Origin: Rhodoferax sp. | GTDB lineage: Bacteria; Pseudomonadota; Gammaproteobacteria; Burkholderiales; Burkholderiaceae_C | Assembly (NCBI RefSeq): GCF_013297935.1 | Contig: NZ_JAAFIX010000001.1 | Location: forward strand, 1 to 64,000 | Reading direction: 5' to 3' | DNA length: 64,000 bases | Shown here: piece by piece, positions 45,030-52,747 of the stretch | Layout: each line of letters begins with the position of its first letter | Numbering within the stretch: position 1 is the first letter of the stretch | The notes under the pieces: model-generated | Database searches by the model: none | What the model was told of the DNA's origin: nothing | What the model saw: the letters and a program-made list of their open reading frames with translations, nothing else | Made by a program: the position numbers and the translations under genes

Positions 45030-48000
45030 GGGGTATGCGCTCCCTGCCGACCGTGCACGTAGACCATAAAGTCCTGCGCACTCAAGGGGCGACTGAACCA
45101 GTACCCTTGGAAACTATTGCAGCCGTTTTCCATCAAAAACTCCTTTTGCGCCAGTGTCTCCACACCTTCAGCGATCACCTTCATTCCTAGCGTGTTTCCG
45201 AGCGCGAGAATTGTCTTCACAATCGCAGAGTCATTGGGGTCCGTCAAGACATCCCGCACAAACCCTTGGTCAATCTTGAGTTGGTCCAGCGGAAGTCGCT
45301 TCAGGTAGGCCAAAGACGAGTAGCCAGTGCCGAAATCATCCAGAGAAAAGCCCACCCCACGAGCACGCAATGCGGACATTTTGACGATCACATCATCCAG
45401 GTTGTCGGCAAGCAGGCTTTCAGTCAGCTCGAGCTTGAGGCGTGTGGGGTTCGCACCGGTGTAATCCAGAAGCCCCAGTACATGTTCGGCAAAATCCTGC
45501 TGCTTGAACTGACGCGCGCTCACATTGACCGCCAGCGTCAGATCCGCAGACTCTGGGTCGCGCGCCCAATCGACCAGTTGGGCACAGGCAGCCTCCAATA
45601 CCCAACTGCCCAGTGGAAGAATCTGACCCGACTCCTCTGCCACCGGGATGAACTCTGCCGGCGAGACCATACCCCGGGTCGGATGGTGCCAGCGCAGTAA
45701 ACCCTCTGCACCGATAACCCGACCGCTGGCATCCACCTGTGCTTGGTAGTACAGCTCAAATTGCGCATACAGAATGGCGAGCCGTAAATCGGACTCCAAC
45801 TCAGCGCGCTGGGTGACCGCGCGTTGCATCTCCGGATCAAAGAATCGCAAGGCATTGCGACCAGCGCTCTTGGCTTGGTACATGGCAAGATCTGCCTGTT
45901 TGAGAAGCTCATCGACCTCCACCTCATGCCCGCTGAAAAGCGTCAGCCCTATGCTGGGTGTGCTGTGGTACTCGTGCCCTGCCAACTGGTACGGCCAGTT
46001 CAGCTTGGCAATGATCTTTTCACCGACTGAGGTGGCCTGCAAGGCAGCAGCTTCCCGTTCGCTGTCAAGCCCTTCGAGCATGACCACGTATTCATCTCCC
46101 CCGAGTCGGGCTACGGTGTCTTCTTCCCGCACCGTATCCTGAATCCTGTGGGCCACCTGCTGCAACAACATATCGCCCTTGTCGTGGCCCAGTGTGTCGT
46201 TCAGTGTTTTGAAATGGTCCAGATCAATGAACAGCAAGGCGCCCCAGCGCTGGCTGCGTGCGCTGGAGGCCAAGGCATAGCGAAGCCGGTCCAGCAACAT
46301 CCGCCGGTTGGGCAAACCGGTGAGCGGGTCGTAAAAGGCGAGTTGCCGGATCTGGTCTTCTGCCGCTTTGCGCTGGGTAATGTCTGTGGCAGTGGCTACG
46401 AAATGCGTCACGGCACCGGATTCGTCGGTTACCGCGGTGATGTGGAGCCACTGCGGCTGAATTTCCCCGTTTTTGCGACGATTCCACATCTCCCCTTCCC
46501 ACGTACCGGTCTTGGCAAGGGACAAATTCATGGACTCATAAAATGCGTTGTCATGCCAGCCGGAACTGAACATCGTAGGCGTCTGGCCGATGACCTCCGA
46601 GTCTTCGTAGCCGGATATCCGGGTAAAGGCTTGATTCACGCGCAGGATTTTGCGCTGTGCATCGGTCACCATCATGCCCTCTTGCGCCTCGAATGCGGTG
46701 GCAGCAACCCGCAGCTCCGCCTCGGTGCGCTTGCGTTCAGTGAGGTCGATATCGAACCGGAAATACTCTTTTTGCCCTCCTCCGGCATCCACCATCGCAT
46801 GCCCGGACAACACTGGTATCTCACGACCACTGCGATGCAGAAGATACATCTCCCTCGGGGCAAGTGACTCCTGTCCCGCCAACATGCGATCTAGTAGGTC
46901 CTTCATGTCCCTGCGGTTCTCAGCCGGCACCAGCACATCGAGGTAGTTGTGGCCGAGAACGTCCTGCGCCGGGTAGCCATACAACGATTCGCAGGCTCGA
47001 TTCCAGTAACTGATACGACCGTCTGGACTGAATCCCTGAACCGCTACTGCATCCATGTTTTGCAACAAACTGCGAAAGCGTAGTTCTGAGGTGCGCAAGG
47101 CTTCGGCCGCAGCGTGTCGATGGGTCACGTCCCGGGCCAGCAGTACGACCAGAGGCTCATCGCCATGGTCGCCGTCCAAAGCGTGGGTACGTCCTTCAAA
47201 CCGACGCCCCCCTCCGGGAAAGGGGAGTTCATACTCAAAATTCAAAGTTTGACCTGACTGCAGTGTGTTGCTGATCTGCTCCACCAACCGGTCCGCCTCA
47301 TCCGGCGATAGCAATTGATGCAGAGACTGCCCCTGCAAACTCGCGTGCGGCAGGGCAACATTGCCATCCGGTCCACTGAGCACCTCCACAAAATGTCCAT
47401 CCCGACTCAAAAGACACAACAAATCGGGAATCGCATTGACCGTGGCGCGCAAACGGGCCTCGTGCATCCGCAAGGCGTTTTCGCTGTTCAAGCGGTCTTG
47501 AGCATCCAAAACAATACGCGCAAGAACCCAGGCCGCCAACGCATGCACACCCCATACGGTCACGGCTTCAGCCTCCAAAAGGGGAGAGGCACGGGCCTGC
47601 AGGAGGAACATCATGCCAACAGACAGCCCTTGGGACGTTACTGCAAATACGCCCAATGCATAAGCCTGCCAAGGCTTGGGCAAGGAGGCGCCTCCACGCC
47701 GATATAGGAGTCCGAGGGACACCGGCATCAGCACCATCGCCACAGAGGTAGCGGTCACCGTGTGCAAGTGGGCCTCCATCGCCAGCACCAAAATGGCCGA
47801 CAAAACGGCACTCCACGGGTTGGAGACTGCGGCCACCACGGTCAATACGACAGGAACTGTGCTGACGGCCAGTCCCGAGGACATCGTGGAAGGATTCAGC
47901 ATGCCGATCATTCCGAGCAGGCCAAACAGGGCACCGACTGCCGCATGGGACCAGTCGGGTCTGCGCCGCAGAGACCGGATGATGAAGCTATAGGACAGGC

Positions 48001-48046
48001 TGATAGCAAGCATCAGCCCGGCACTCTGAACCAGACTGCCAGTCAC
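45026..48046 (-). CDS. Membrane PAS-GGDEF-EAL c-di-GMP signalling protein
   Basis: A 1006-residue sensor. The N-terminal membrane domain (about 1-185, five to six helices, with LFGLLGMIGMLNPST) resembles 5TM-type sensor domains. Three PAS domains follow (about 195-560; for example ALRTSELRFRSLLQNMDAVAVQGFSPDGRISYWN). The diguanylate cyclase domain (about 570-735) has LGGDEYVVMLE, so the signature is GGDEY. The EAL domain (about 745-1000) has IGAEGLLRWHHP (EGL in place of EAL), ESLLADNLDDV and LDDFGTGYSSLAYLK. The GGDEF domain is likely active; the EAL domain carries a motif variant. The GTG start at 48046 is preceded at 45 bases by a G9 tract. The 3' end overlaps the next EAL gene (ATGA). Confidence 0.9.
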   Translation of the reverse strand: MTGSLVQSAGLMLAISLSYSFIIRSLRRRPDWSHAAVGALFGLLGMIGMLNPSTMSSGLAVSTVPVVLTVVAAVSNPWSAVLSAILVLAMEAHLHTVTATSVAMVLMPVSLGLLYRRGGASLPKPWQAYALGVFAVTSQGLSVGMMFLLQARASPLLEAEAVTVWGVHALAAWVLARIVLDAQDRLNSENALRMHEARLRATVNAIPDLLCLLSRDGHFVEVLSGPDGNVALPHASLQGQSLHQLLSPDEADRLVEQISNTLQSGQTLNFEYELPFPGGGRRFEGRTHALDGDHGDEPLVVLLARDVTHRHAAAEALRTSELRFRSLLQNMDAVAVQGFSPDGRISYWNRACESLYGYPAQDVLGHNYLDVLVPAENRRDMKDLLDRMLAGQESLAPREMYLLHRSGREIPVLSGHAMVDAGGGQKEYFRFDIDLTERKRTEAELRVAATAFEAQEGMMVTDAQRKILRVNQAFTRISGYEDSEVIGQTPTMFSSGWHDNAFYESMNLSLAKTGTWEGEMWNRRKNGEIQPQWLHITAVTDESGAVTHFVATATDITQRKAAEDQIRQLAFYDPLTGLPNRRMLLDRLRYALASSARSQRWGALLFIDLDHFKTLNDTLGHDKGDMLLQQVAHRIQDTVREEDTVARLGGDEYVVMLEGLDSEREAAALQATSVGEKIIAKLNWPYQLAGHEYHSTPSIGLTLFSGHEVEVDELLKQADLAMYQAKSAGRNALRFFDPEMQRAVTQRAELESDLRLAILYAQFELYYQAQVDASGRVIGAEGLLRWHHPTRGMVSPAEFIPVAEESGQILPLGSWVLEAACAQLVDWARDPESADLTLAVNVSARQFKQQDFAEHVLGLLDYTGANPTRLKLELTESLLADNLDDVIVKMSALRARGVGFSLDDFGTGYSSLAYLKRLPLDQLKIDQGFVRDVLTDPNDSAIVKTILALGNTLGMKVIAEGVETLAQKEFLMENGCNSFQGYWFSRPLSAQDFMVYVHGRQGAHTP

Positions 48047-48090
48047 GGATCGCCCCGATTACCAAAAACGTTAAGGAAACCCAAACGTCG

Positions 48091-48099
48091 CCCCCCCCC
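48091..48099 (-). other. G9 tract upstream of the GGDEF-EAL gene
   Basis: Nine C on the plus strand (nine G on the coding strand) at 45-53 bases before the GTG start. Length changes here would alter promoter or leader spacing. Confidence 0.6.
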
Positions 48100-48168
48100 G
48101 AATATTTATCCAGATCATTATGTCGACTTGCCGGGCGCCGTGGGGGGCTTTTCAGCTTGTTTTCGAGG

Positions 48169-48423
48169 CTAGTTTTGGGCCTTCAATTGTTGTCGCAATT
48201 GTTGCCGCGCCGCAGCATTCAGGCCGATCGGCGTCACGGCCACGCTATCACCGGCCCCTTGGAGCGCGGCCTTGAGTGCCTGACGCTTCCCGTTAGCCGC
48301 TTGGTCTGACCGGGAAGGCACAGGCACCTCGTTGTTTTCAGCTGCCGGGGGTGCCGCCCACAAGGCGCCAGACATTGCGCCCGCCAACAGCCCGACAATC
48401 CATCCAGTGGGGCACATATCCAT
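48169..48423 (-). CDS. Small secreted hypothetical protein
   Basis: An 84-residue protein of unknown function with an N-terminal signal peptide (GWIVGLLAGAMSGALWAA, cleavage near AAPP). The mature part is Ala/Gln-rich and ends RQQLRQQLKAQN. ATG 48423 is used; an upstream in-frame start adds a hydrophilic leader without a signal. It diverges from ompR across a region holding a perfect inverted repeat, so an OmpR effect on its expression is possible. Confidence 0.5.
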   Translation of the reverse strand: MDMCPTGWIVGLLAGAMSGALWAAPPAAENNEVPVPSRSDQAANGKRQALKAALQGAGDSVAVTPIGLNAAARQQLRQQLKAQN

Positions 48424-48490
48424 GCTCTCAGAGTGGCGATGCGCCCATCTTCCAGCGAAGTGCCCGACAAACGCGCCCCGGAGCCCATGA

Positions 48491-48570
48491 ATTTGTAACA
48501 TAGTGTCAAAGCAGTGGCCTGCGTGCAGCGTTTCACTAACGCAGACCGCAGAATCAGCGCTGTTACAAAT
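48491..48570. promoter_or_regulatory. Inverted repeat upstream of ompR (putative OmpR sites)
   Basis: ATTTGTAACA (48491-48500) and its exact complement TGTTACAAAT (48561-48570) are separated by 60 bases, ending 11 bases before the ompR ATG. The motif resembles the GTnACA core of E. coli OmpR boxes such as those in the ompF promoter. Autoregulation is therefore likely, and a role for the divergent small secreted protein is possible. Confidence 0.6.
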
Positions 48571-48581
48571 GAGAGGACGCC

Positions 48582-49316
48582 ATGCAAACCCAGAACAACC
48601 GACCCAACAAAATCCTGGTGGTAGACGACGACGCGCGCATCCGCGATTTGCTGCGGCGTTACCTGACCCAGGAAGGGTTCGAAGTTCTTCTGGCTGAAGA
48701 TGGCAAGTCGCTGACCCGCATCATGTTGCGGGAAACCGCAGACTTGATCGTTCTGGACTTGATGATGCCCGGCGAAGACGGGCTCTCTATCTGCCGGCGC
48801 CTGCGGGCAGCCAATGACCTTACCCCGGTAATCATGTTGACCGCTAAAGGCGAGGACATCGATCGCATAGTGGGTCTGGAGGTCGGTGCAGACGACTACC
48901 TGGGCAAACCGTTCAACCCCCGCGAGTTATTGGCCCGCATCCATGCGGTATTGCGCAGACGGCCTACCCAGGAGGCCCCTGGAGCACCTTCCAGTGAGCA
49001 TGAGATCGTCCGTTTCGGAACATTTGCCTTTGATCTGGGCGCCAGGACCCTGAAAAAAGCGGATCAGGAAATCACGCTGACCACCGGCGAATTCGCCATG
49101 CTCAAAGCCCTGGTGCGGCACCCGCGAATTCCGCTCTCGCGCGAAAAGCTGGCCCAGCTTTCGCGGGGCCGGGAGTTCGAGCCGTTTGACCGCAGCCTTG
49201 ATGTCCAGGTGTCCCGCTTGCGCAAACTCCTCGAAACCGATCCGGCCACTCCACGGTTTATTCAGACCGTGTGGGGCGTGGGTTATGTGTTCGTTCCGGA
49301 AGAAACCACCACCTGA
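48582..49316 (+). CDS. ompR: Osmoregulation-type response regulator OmpR
   Basis: A 244-residue two-component regulator. The receiver domain begins NKILVVDDDARIRDLLRRYL with the acidic pair, has LIVLDLMMPGEDG (phospho-acceptor Asp, about 61) and VIMLTAKGEDIDRIVGLEVGADDYLGKPFNPREL. The winged-helix domain (about 140-240) ends RFIQTVWGVGYVFVPEE, typical of OmpR rather than PhoB. It is preceded by a perfect inverted repeat and followed by envZ. Target genes outside the window (porins) are expected but not visible. Confidence 0.95.
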   Translation: MQTQNNRPNKILVVDDDARIRDLLRRYLTQEGFEVLLAEDGKSLTRIMLRETADLIVLDLMMPGEDGLSICRRLRAANDLTPVIMLTAKGEDIDRIVGLEVGADDYLGKPFNPRELLARIHAVLRRRPTQEAPGAPSSEHEIVRFGTFAFDLGARTLKKADQEITLTTGEFAMLKALVRHPRIPLSREKLAQLSRGREFEPFDRSLDVQVSRLRKLLETDPATPRFIQTVWGVGYVFVPEETTT

Positions 49317-49345
49317 ACCGCGGTCAACCACCGCGCACCCGCACT

Positions 49346-50755
49346 TTGCAAGCTACCCAAATACCGGATTTTGATGCCAGCGGCCCGGCGGACCTCGACG
49401 GCGACGCGGCCAGTGGCTGGCGCAAGCCTTTCTCGCAGGTCAGCTTGTTTTGGCGCACCTTTTTCCTGCTCTCTATTCTGCTGATCGGCAGCATTCTTGC
49501 CTGGCTGCAAACCCTGCGGGCCTTGGAGTTTGAGCCCCGGGCGGTGCAGACAGCGCAACTGCTCGCCTCACAGGTCAACCTCAGCCGGGCAGCCTTGGTG
49601 TACGCCGATGGCATTGCACGCATCTCGCTCATCAAAACCATGAAAGAGGAAGAAGGCCTGCGGATACTGCCCCGCGAGCCGGACGACGCGTTTGAGTCGC
49701 AGGAGAACGACGCCTTCAGCCGCCTAGTGGTGCAGGAACTGGGTACCCGGCTGGGCAAATCAACCCTGGTAGCAAGCAGCCTGAACGGGCAGCCCGGCCT
49801 GTGGGTGAGCTTTGTGATTGATGGTGACGACTACTGGCTGCAAACCGACCATGCTAAATTCAACCCTGCCGGCGGAACCACCTGGTTGATCTGGCTCGCG
49901 GTGGCGGCGGTGCTGTCACTCACCGGTGCGGCCCTGATTGCCGGGCTGATCAACCGGCCGCTGAAAGACTTGTCCTTTGCCGCCAGCCGCATGCGCGAGG
50001 GAAACTTCAGCGCCAGCCAGCTCGACGAGCACGTCAACACCAGCGAGATCCGCGAAGTCAATATCGGCTTCAACCGCATGGCCCAAAAGTTAGCCAAAGT
50101 GGAGCAAGACCGCGCACTCATGTTGGCCGGCATTTCCCATGATTTGCGCACTCCGCTGGCGCGGCTTCGTCTCGAAACAGAAATGAGCGTCAACAGTGAA
50201 GAGGCCCGCGCCCACATGGCCGCGGACATCAGCCAGCTCGATGCCATTATTGACAAGTTTCTGGACTACGCCCGCCCTGACCGGACAGCGCTGACGCCGG
50301 TCGTACTGGGCGACGTTGTAGACAGCTGCATTTACTCCATGCGCAAGCTGCCCGATGTCAACATCAAGGTCGACATGGAAGAAGACCTGATGGTCCACGC
50401 CGATGAAGTTGAACTCGGCCGTGTGATCACCAATCTGCTGGAAAACGCCCGCCGTTACGGAAAGTCGGTGCACAGCGGCATTGCTGAAATCACCATCACC
50501 GCGATTGCCCGGGACAAATGGGTCTTGATGAAAGTGCGCGACCGCGGGCTGGGCGTTGCTCCTTCACAGCTGTACCAACTGACTCAGCCTTTTTTCCGGG
50601 GCGAAGCTGCGCGCACCGCCGCCAACGGAGCGGGCTTGGGCTTGGCCATTGTCGAAAAAACCATGCAGCGCATGGGCGGCACCTTCCAGTTGGCCAACTC
50701 CACCTCCGGCGGCCTGTCTGCCAACCTGCGCCTGCAGCGGGCTACCCGCTTTTGA
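49346..50755 (+). CDS. envZ: Sensor histidine kinase EnvZ
   Basis: Membrane sensor kinase pairing with OmpR. Two membrane helices (about 30-50, FWRTFFLLSILLIGSILAWL; about 180-200, WLIWLAVAAVLSLTGAALIAGL) enclose a periplasmic domain. A HAMP domain follows, then the H-box AGISHDLRTPLARLRLE and the ATPase blocks ENARRYG, VRDRGLGV and GLGLAIVEKT. The start is unclear: no ATG fits. TTG 49346 gives about 469 residues; GTG 49271 would overlap ompR by 46 bases. Homology begins near VSLFWRTFF. Confidence 0.9.
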   Translation: MQATQIPDFDASGPADLDGDAASGWRKPFSQVSLFWRTFFLLSILLIGSILAWLQTLRALEFEPRAVQTAQLLASQVNLSRAALVYADGIARISLIKTMKEEEGLRILPREPDDAFESQENDAFSRLVVQELGTRLGKSTLVASSLNGQPGLWVSFVIDGDDYWLQTDHAKFNPAGGTTWLIWLAVAAVLSLTGAALIAGLINRPLKDLSFAASRMREGNFSASQLDEHVNTSEIREVNIGFNRMAQKLAKVEQDRALMLAGISHDLRTPLARLRLETEMSVNSEEARAHMAADISQLDAIIDKFLDYARPDRTALTPVVLGDVVDSCIYSMRKLPDVNIKVDMEEDLMVHADEVELGRVITNLLENARRYGKSVHSGIAEITITAIARDKWVLMKVRDRGLGVAPSQLYQLTQPFFRGEAARTAANGAGLGLAIVEKTMQRMGGTFQLANSTSGGLSANLRLQRATRF

Positions 50756-50771
50756 CCGGGCGGCCCCGCCT

Positions 50772-51251
50772 TCAGGCGCTGGCCAACAACACCACGGCCC
50801 GAGCTTCCATGGCCCGGCCTTCTCCGACCGGCCCCATTTTTTCCGCGGTTTTGGCCTTGACGTTCACACAGCCTATGTCCAGGTCCAACACAAAAGCGAT
50901 GCGTTCCCGCATAGCCAGAATGTGCGGCGCCAGCTTGGGTGCCTGCGCGATGACGGTACTGTCGAGGTTGATGATGCGGTAGCCCAGAGCCCGAACATCA
51001 GTCGCCACTTTGGCCAGCAGCACGGTGGAGTCCGCGCCCTTGTACTGCGCGTCGGTATCGGGAAAGTGCTTGCCGATGTCGCCCAGCGCCGCGGCTCCTA
51101 GCAGTGCGTCCGTGATGGCGTGCAACAAGGCATCCGCATCCGAGTGGCCCAGCAAGCCCTTGGTGTGAGGGATCTCGACACCTCCCAGAATGAGTTTGCG
51201 GCCTTCGACCAGTTGATGGGTGTCCCAACCTTCACCGATGCGGATGTTCAT
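50772..51251 (-). CDS. ispF: 2-C-methyl-D-erythritol 2,4-cyclodiphosphate synthase
   Basis: Fifth enzyme of the MEP isoprenoid pathway, 159 residues, trimeric with a Zn site. It begins [28 protein letters not shown] (metal Asp/His in G-W-D-T-H) and has [35 protein letters not shown]. The C-terminus has [21 protein letters not shown]. It is convergent with envZ. ispD usually adjoins ispF, but here a membrane gene and a dispersed repeat lie between them. Confidence 0.96.
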   Translation of the reverse strand: MNIRIGEGWDTHQLVEGRKLILGGVEIPHTKGLLGHSDADALLHAITDALLGAAALGDIGKHFPDTDAQYKGADSTVLLAKVATDVRALGYRIINLDSTVIAQAPKLAPHILAMRERIAFVLDLDIGCVNVKAKTAEKMGPVGEGRAMEARAVVLLASA

Positions 51252-51273
51252 ACTGCATTACCTGTTTGAGAAG

Positions 51274-51329
51274 AAATATGCCTCTAGCCCATGTAAAACT
51301 TGCGCGACTAGCTATAAAAACAATAGTGA
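51274..51329 (+). repeat. Dispersed ~55-bp repeat, copy I (upstream of ispF)
   Basis: Intergenic copy with AAATATGCCTCTAGCCCATGTAAAACTTGCGC, a GACTAGCTATAAAAA block and a closing CAATAG. It lies between the small membrane gene and ispF, upstream of the ispF start. Confidence 0.88.
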
Positions 51330-51352
51330 AAAGTTGACGGAGCGAACGGACG

Positions 51353-51802
51353 TCAAGGCTCAAAACGCACCTTGATAGAAGAAAGCACGAGTCTCACACT
51401 CGGCCAGCCTGTCAACAAACCGGCGCCAATCAAAGTAGCACCCAATGCAGGACACCACGGCGTATCCACAGTCCACTCAGCAACGCGGGCTATCAGCCCA
51501 CGCCTTTCGTTGGCTCCAACGACCAAGAAATTGCAAGACTCGACATACAAGATATGCACGCCAAGCCCGACAAGCCCCAAAGCCCCGGCCAGGTACACAC
51601 CGGCGTGCCCAAAGACAAAAAGTCCTTGTCGGCGCGCGCTCACCACATAAGCGCCAGCCCAGATGGACAAAAGCGAGAGTGCGAAGATGTTGACGCAGAC
51701 AAAAGTAAACATCTGAGGCAGCAAGCCTGCGTCAATTTGCATCGCAAATACATTCAGTGCCGCTGCCAACATAAACAGAGACAGTAAGAAAAACCACTTC
51801 AT
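51353..51802 (-). CDS. Hypothetical membrane protein between ispD and ispF
   Basis: A 149-residue protein of no recognised family with four predicted membrane helices: WFFLLSLFMLAAALNVFAM (about 3-21), FTFVCVNIFALSLLSIWAGAYVV, FVFGHAGVYLAGALGLVGLGVHILYV and ALGATLIGAGLLTGWPSV. Lys and Arg residues at the ends of the helices set a consistent topology. Its ATG is two bases from the ispD stop, so it is probably co-transcribed with ispD. It separates the usual ispD-ispF pair. Confidence 0.65.
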   Translation of the reverse strand: MKWFFLLSLFMLAAALNVFAMQIDAGLLPQMFTFVCVNIFALSLLSIWAGAYVVSARRQGLFVFGHAGVYLAGALGLVGLGVHILYVESCNFLVVGANERRGLIARVAEWTVDTPWCPALGATLIGAGLLTGWPSVRLVLSSIKVRFEP

Positions 51803-51804
51803 CT

Positions 51805-52605
51805 TTACGCACCTTGGGCCGACTTAGCACGAGCCGCCAGCACCGCTACCGCCAATGCAAAGTCCTGCGGATAAGTCACTTTGAAGTTCTGCGCGCTGCC
51901 CTCCACCAGTTTGGGGTGCTGCCCCACAAACTCGAGGGCGCTGGCTTCATCGGTCACGGCGTCGCCAGCGGCCAGGTAGGCGGCTTGCAGTGCGCCGATA
52001 CGAAACATCTGCGGGGTTTGCGCAAGCCATTTGTCGCTTCGGTCCAGCGTGGCGGCCACCCGGCCACCGTGCTCCTGTTTGAGGGTGTCTGGCAGCTTCA
52101 GGGCCAACAGGCCGCCCACCGGGTCGTCCTGGCAGGCATCTATCAAACGCTGGACATCCGCTGCGGTGATCAGGCAACGCGCAGCATCGTGCACCAGCAC
52201 CCAATCCAGAGGCTGCGCGCCTTGCTCCAGCAGCGCAGAAAGACCATTCAAAACGCTCCCAGCCCTCGTAGAACCTCCGCAGTCAGCTACAAAAACAGGA
52301 GCACCTGCCAGCGGCGGTGCCGTGTCAAAGAAAGGGTCGCCCTCAGACACCACCACCTGCACCCCGGCCAGCCGGTCTACGGCGGTGAGCGCCTCCAAGG
52401 TGTGGAGCACCAAAGCTTGCGCGCCCAGCACGGTGTATTGCTTCGGGCCCATAGCGCCCGAGCGGCTGCCACTGCCTGCACAGGGCACCAAGCCCCACAA
52501 ACGGGGCGACGCTGCCGCCGGGCCCGGTGCGCCGGCTCGGGGCTGCCGGGCAAGAGACGCTGCGGTTTCAGGCGGGGCGGGGGATATTGGTTGTGTGTGG
52601 TTCAT
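51805..52605 (-). CDS. ispD: 2-C-methyl-D-erythritol 4-phosphate cytidylyltransferase
   Basis: Third enzyme of the MEP pathway; transfers CMP to methylerythritol phosphate. The 266-residue protein has the nucleotide-binding N-terminus GLVPCAGSGSRSGAMGPKQY, GGSTRAGSVLNGL (about 108-120), WVLVHDAARCL and DEASALEFVGQHPKLVEGS. An N-terminal leader of about 36 residues is Pro/Ala-rich and unusual. ATG 52605 is preferred to an earlier in-frame start. Residues about 101-118, including the conserved GGSTR motif, fall within dispersed repeat copy J read antisense. Confidence 0.93.
   Translation of the reverse strand: MNHTQPISPAPPETAASLARQPRAGAPGPAAASPRLWGLVPCAGSGSRSGAMGPKQYTVLGAQALVLHTLEALTAVDRLAGVQVVVSEGDPFFDTAPPLAGAPVFVADCGGSTRAGSVLNGLSALLEQGAQPLDWVLVHDAARCLITAADVQRLIDACQDDPVGGLLALKLPDTLKQEHGGRVAATLDRSDKWLAQTPQMFRIGALQAAYLAAGDAVTDEASALEFVGQHPKLVEGSAQNFKVTYPQDFALAVAVLAARAKSAQGA
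52250..52303 (+). repeat. Dispersed ~55-bp repeat, copy J (inside ispD)
   Basis: Copy with AAAACGCTCCCAGCCCTCGTAGAAC, CCGCAGTCAGCTACAAAAACAGGAGCA. Orientation plus, gene minus. The TCAGCTAC landmark reads V-A-D-C, in the same frame as copies C and D. It is more diverged, and part of the match is to a conserved IspD motif. Confidence 0.65.
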
Positions 52606-52747
52606 GGTGCGAGGGAGCATTCTAAAATCTCAGGGTTGCACTCCAGCCCTTCGCCGGTTTATTCCGGTGCAGGGTTGTCTTGCATGCCAGCCGCCCCGTC
52701 AGGCGGCTGCACCTATTTTGGCTGCCCCGACTGCACTACACAGATTC
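52606..52747. promoter_or_regulatory. Divergent ispD/mfd intergenic region
   Basis: 142 bases separate the two starts. It contains a strong hairpin AGCCGCC/GGCGGCT (about 52689-52708) and a CCGGTTTATTCCGG palindrome. Both promoters should lie here; I could not pick -35/-10 pairs with confidence. Confidence 0.4.
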
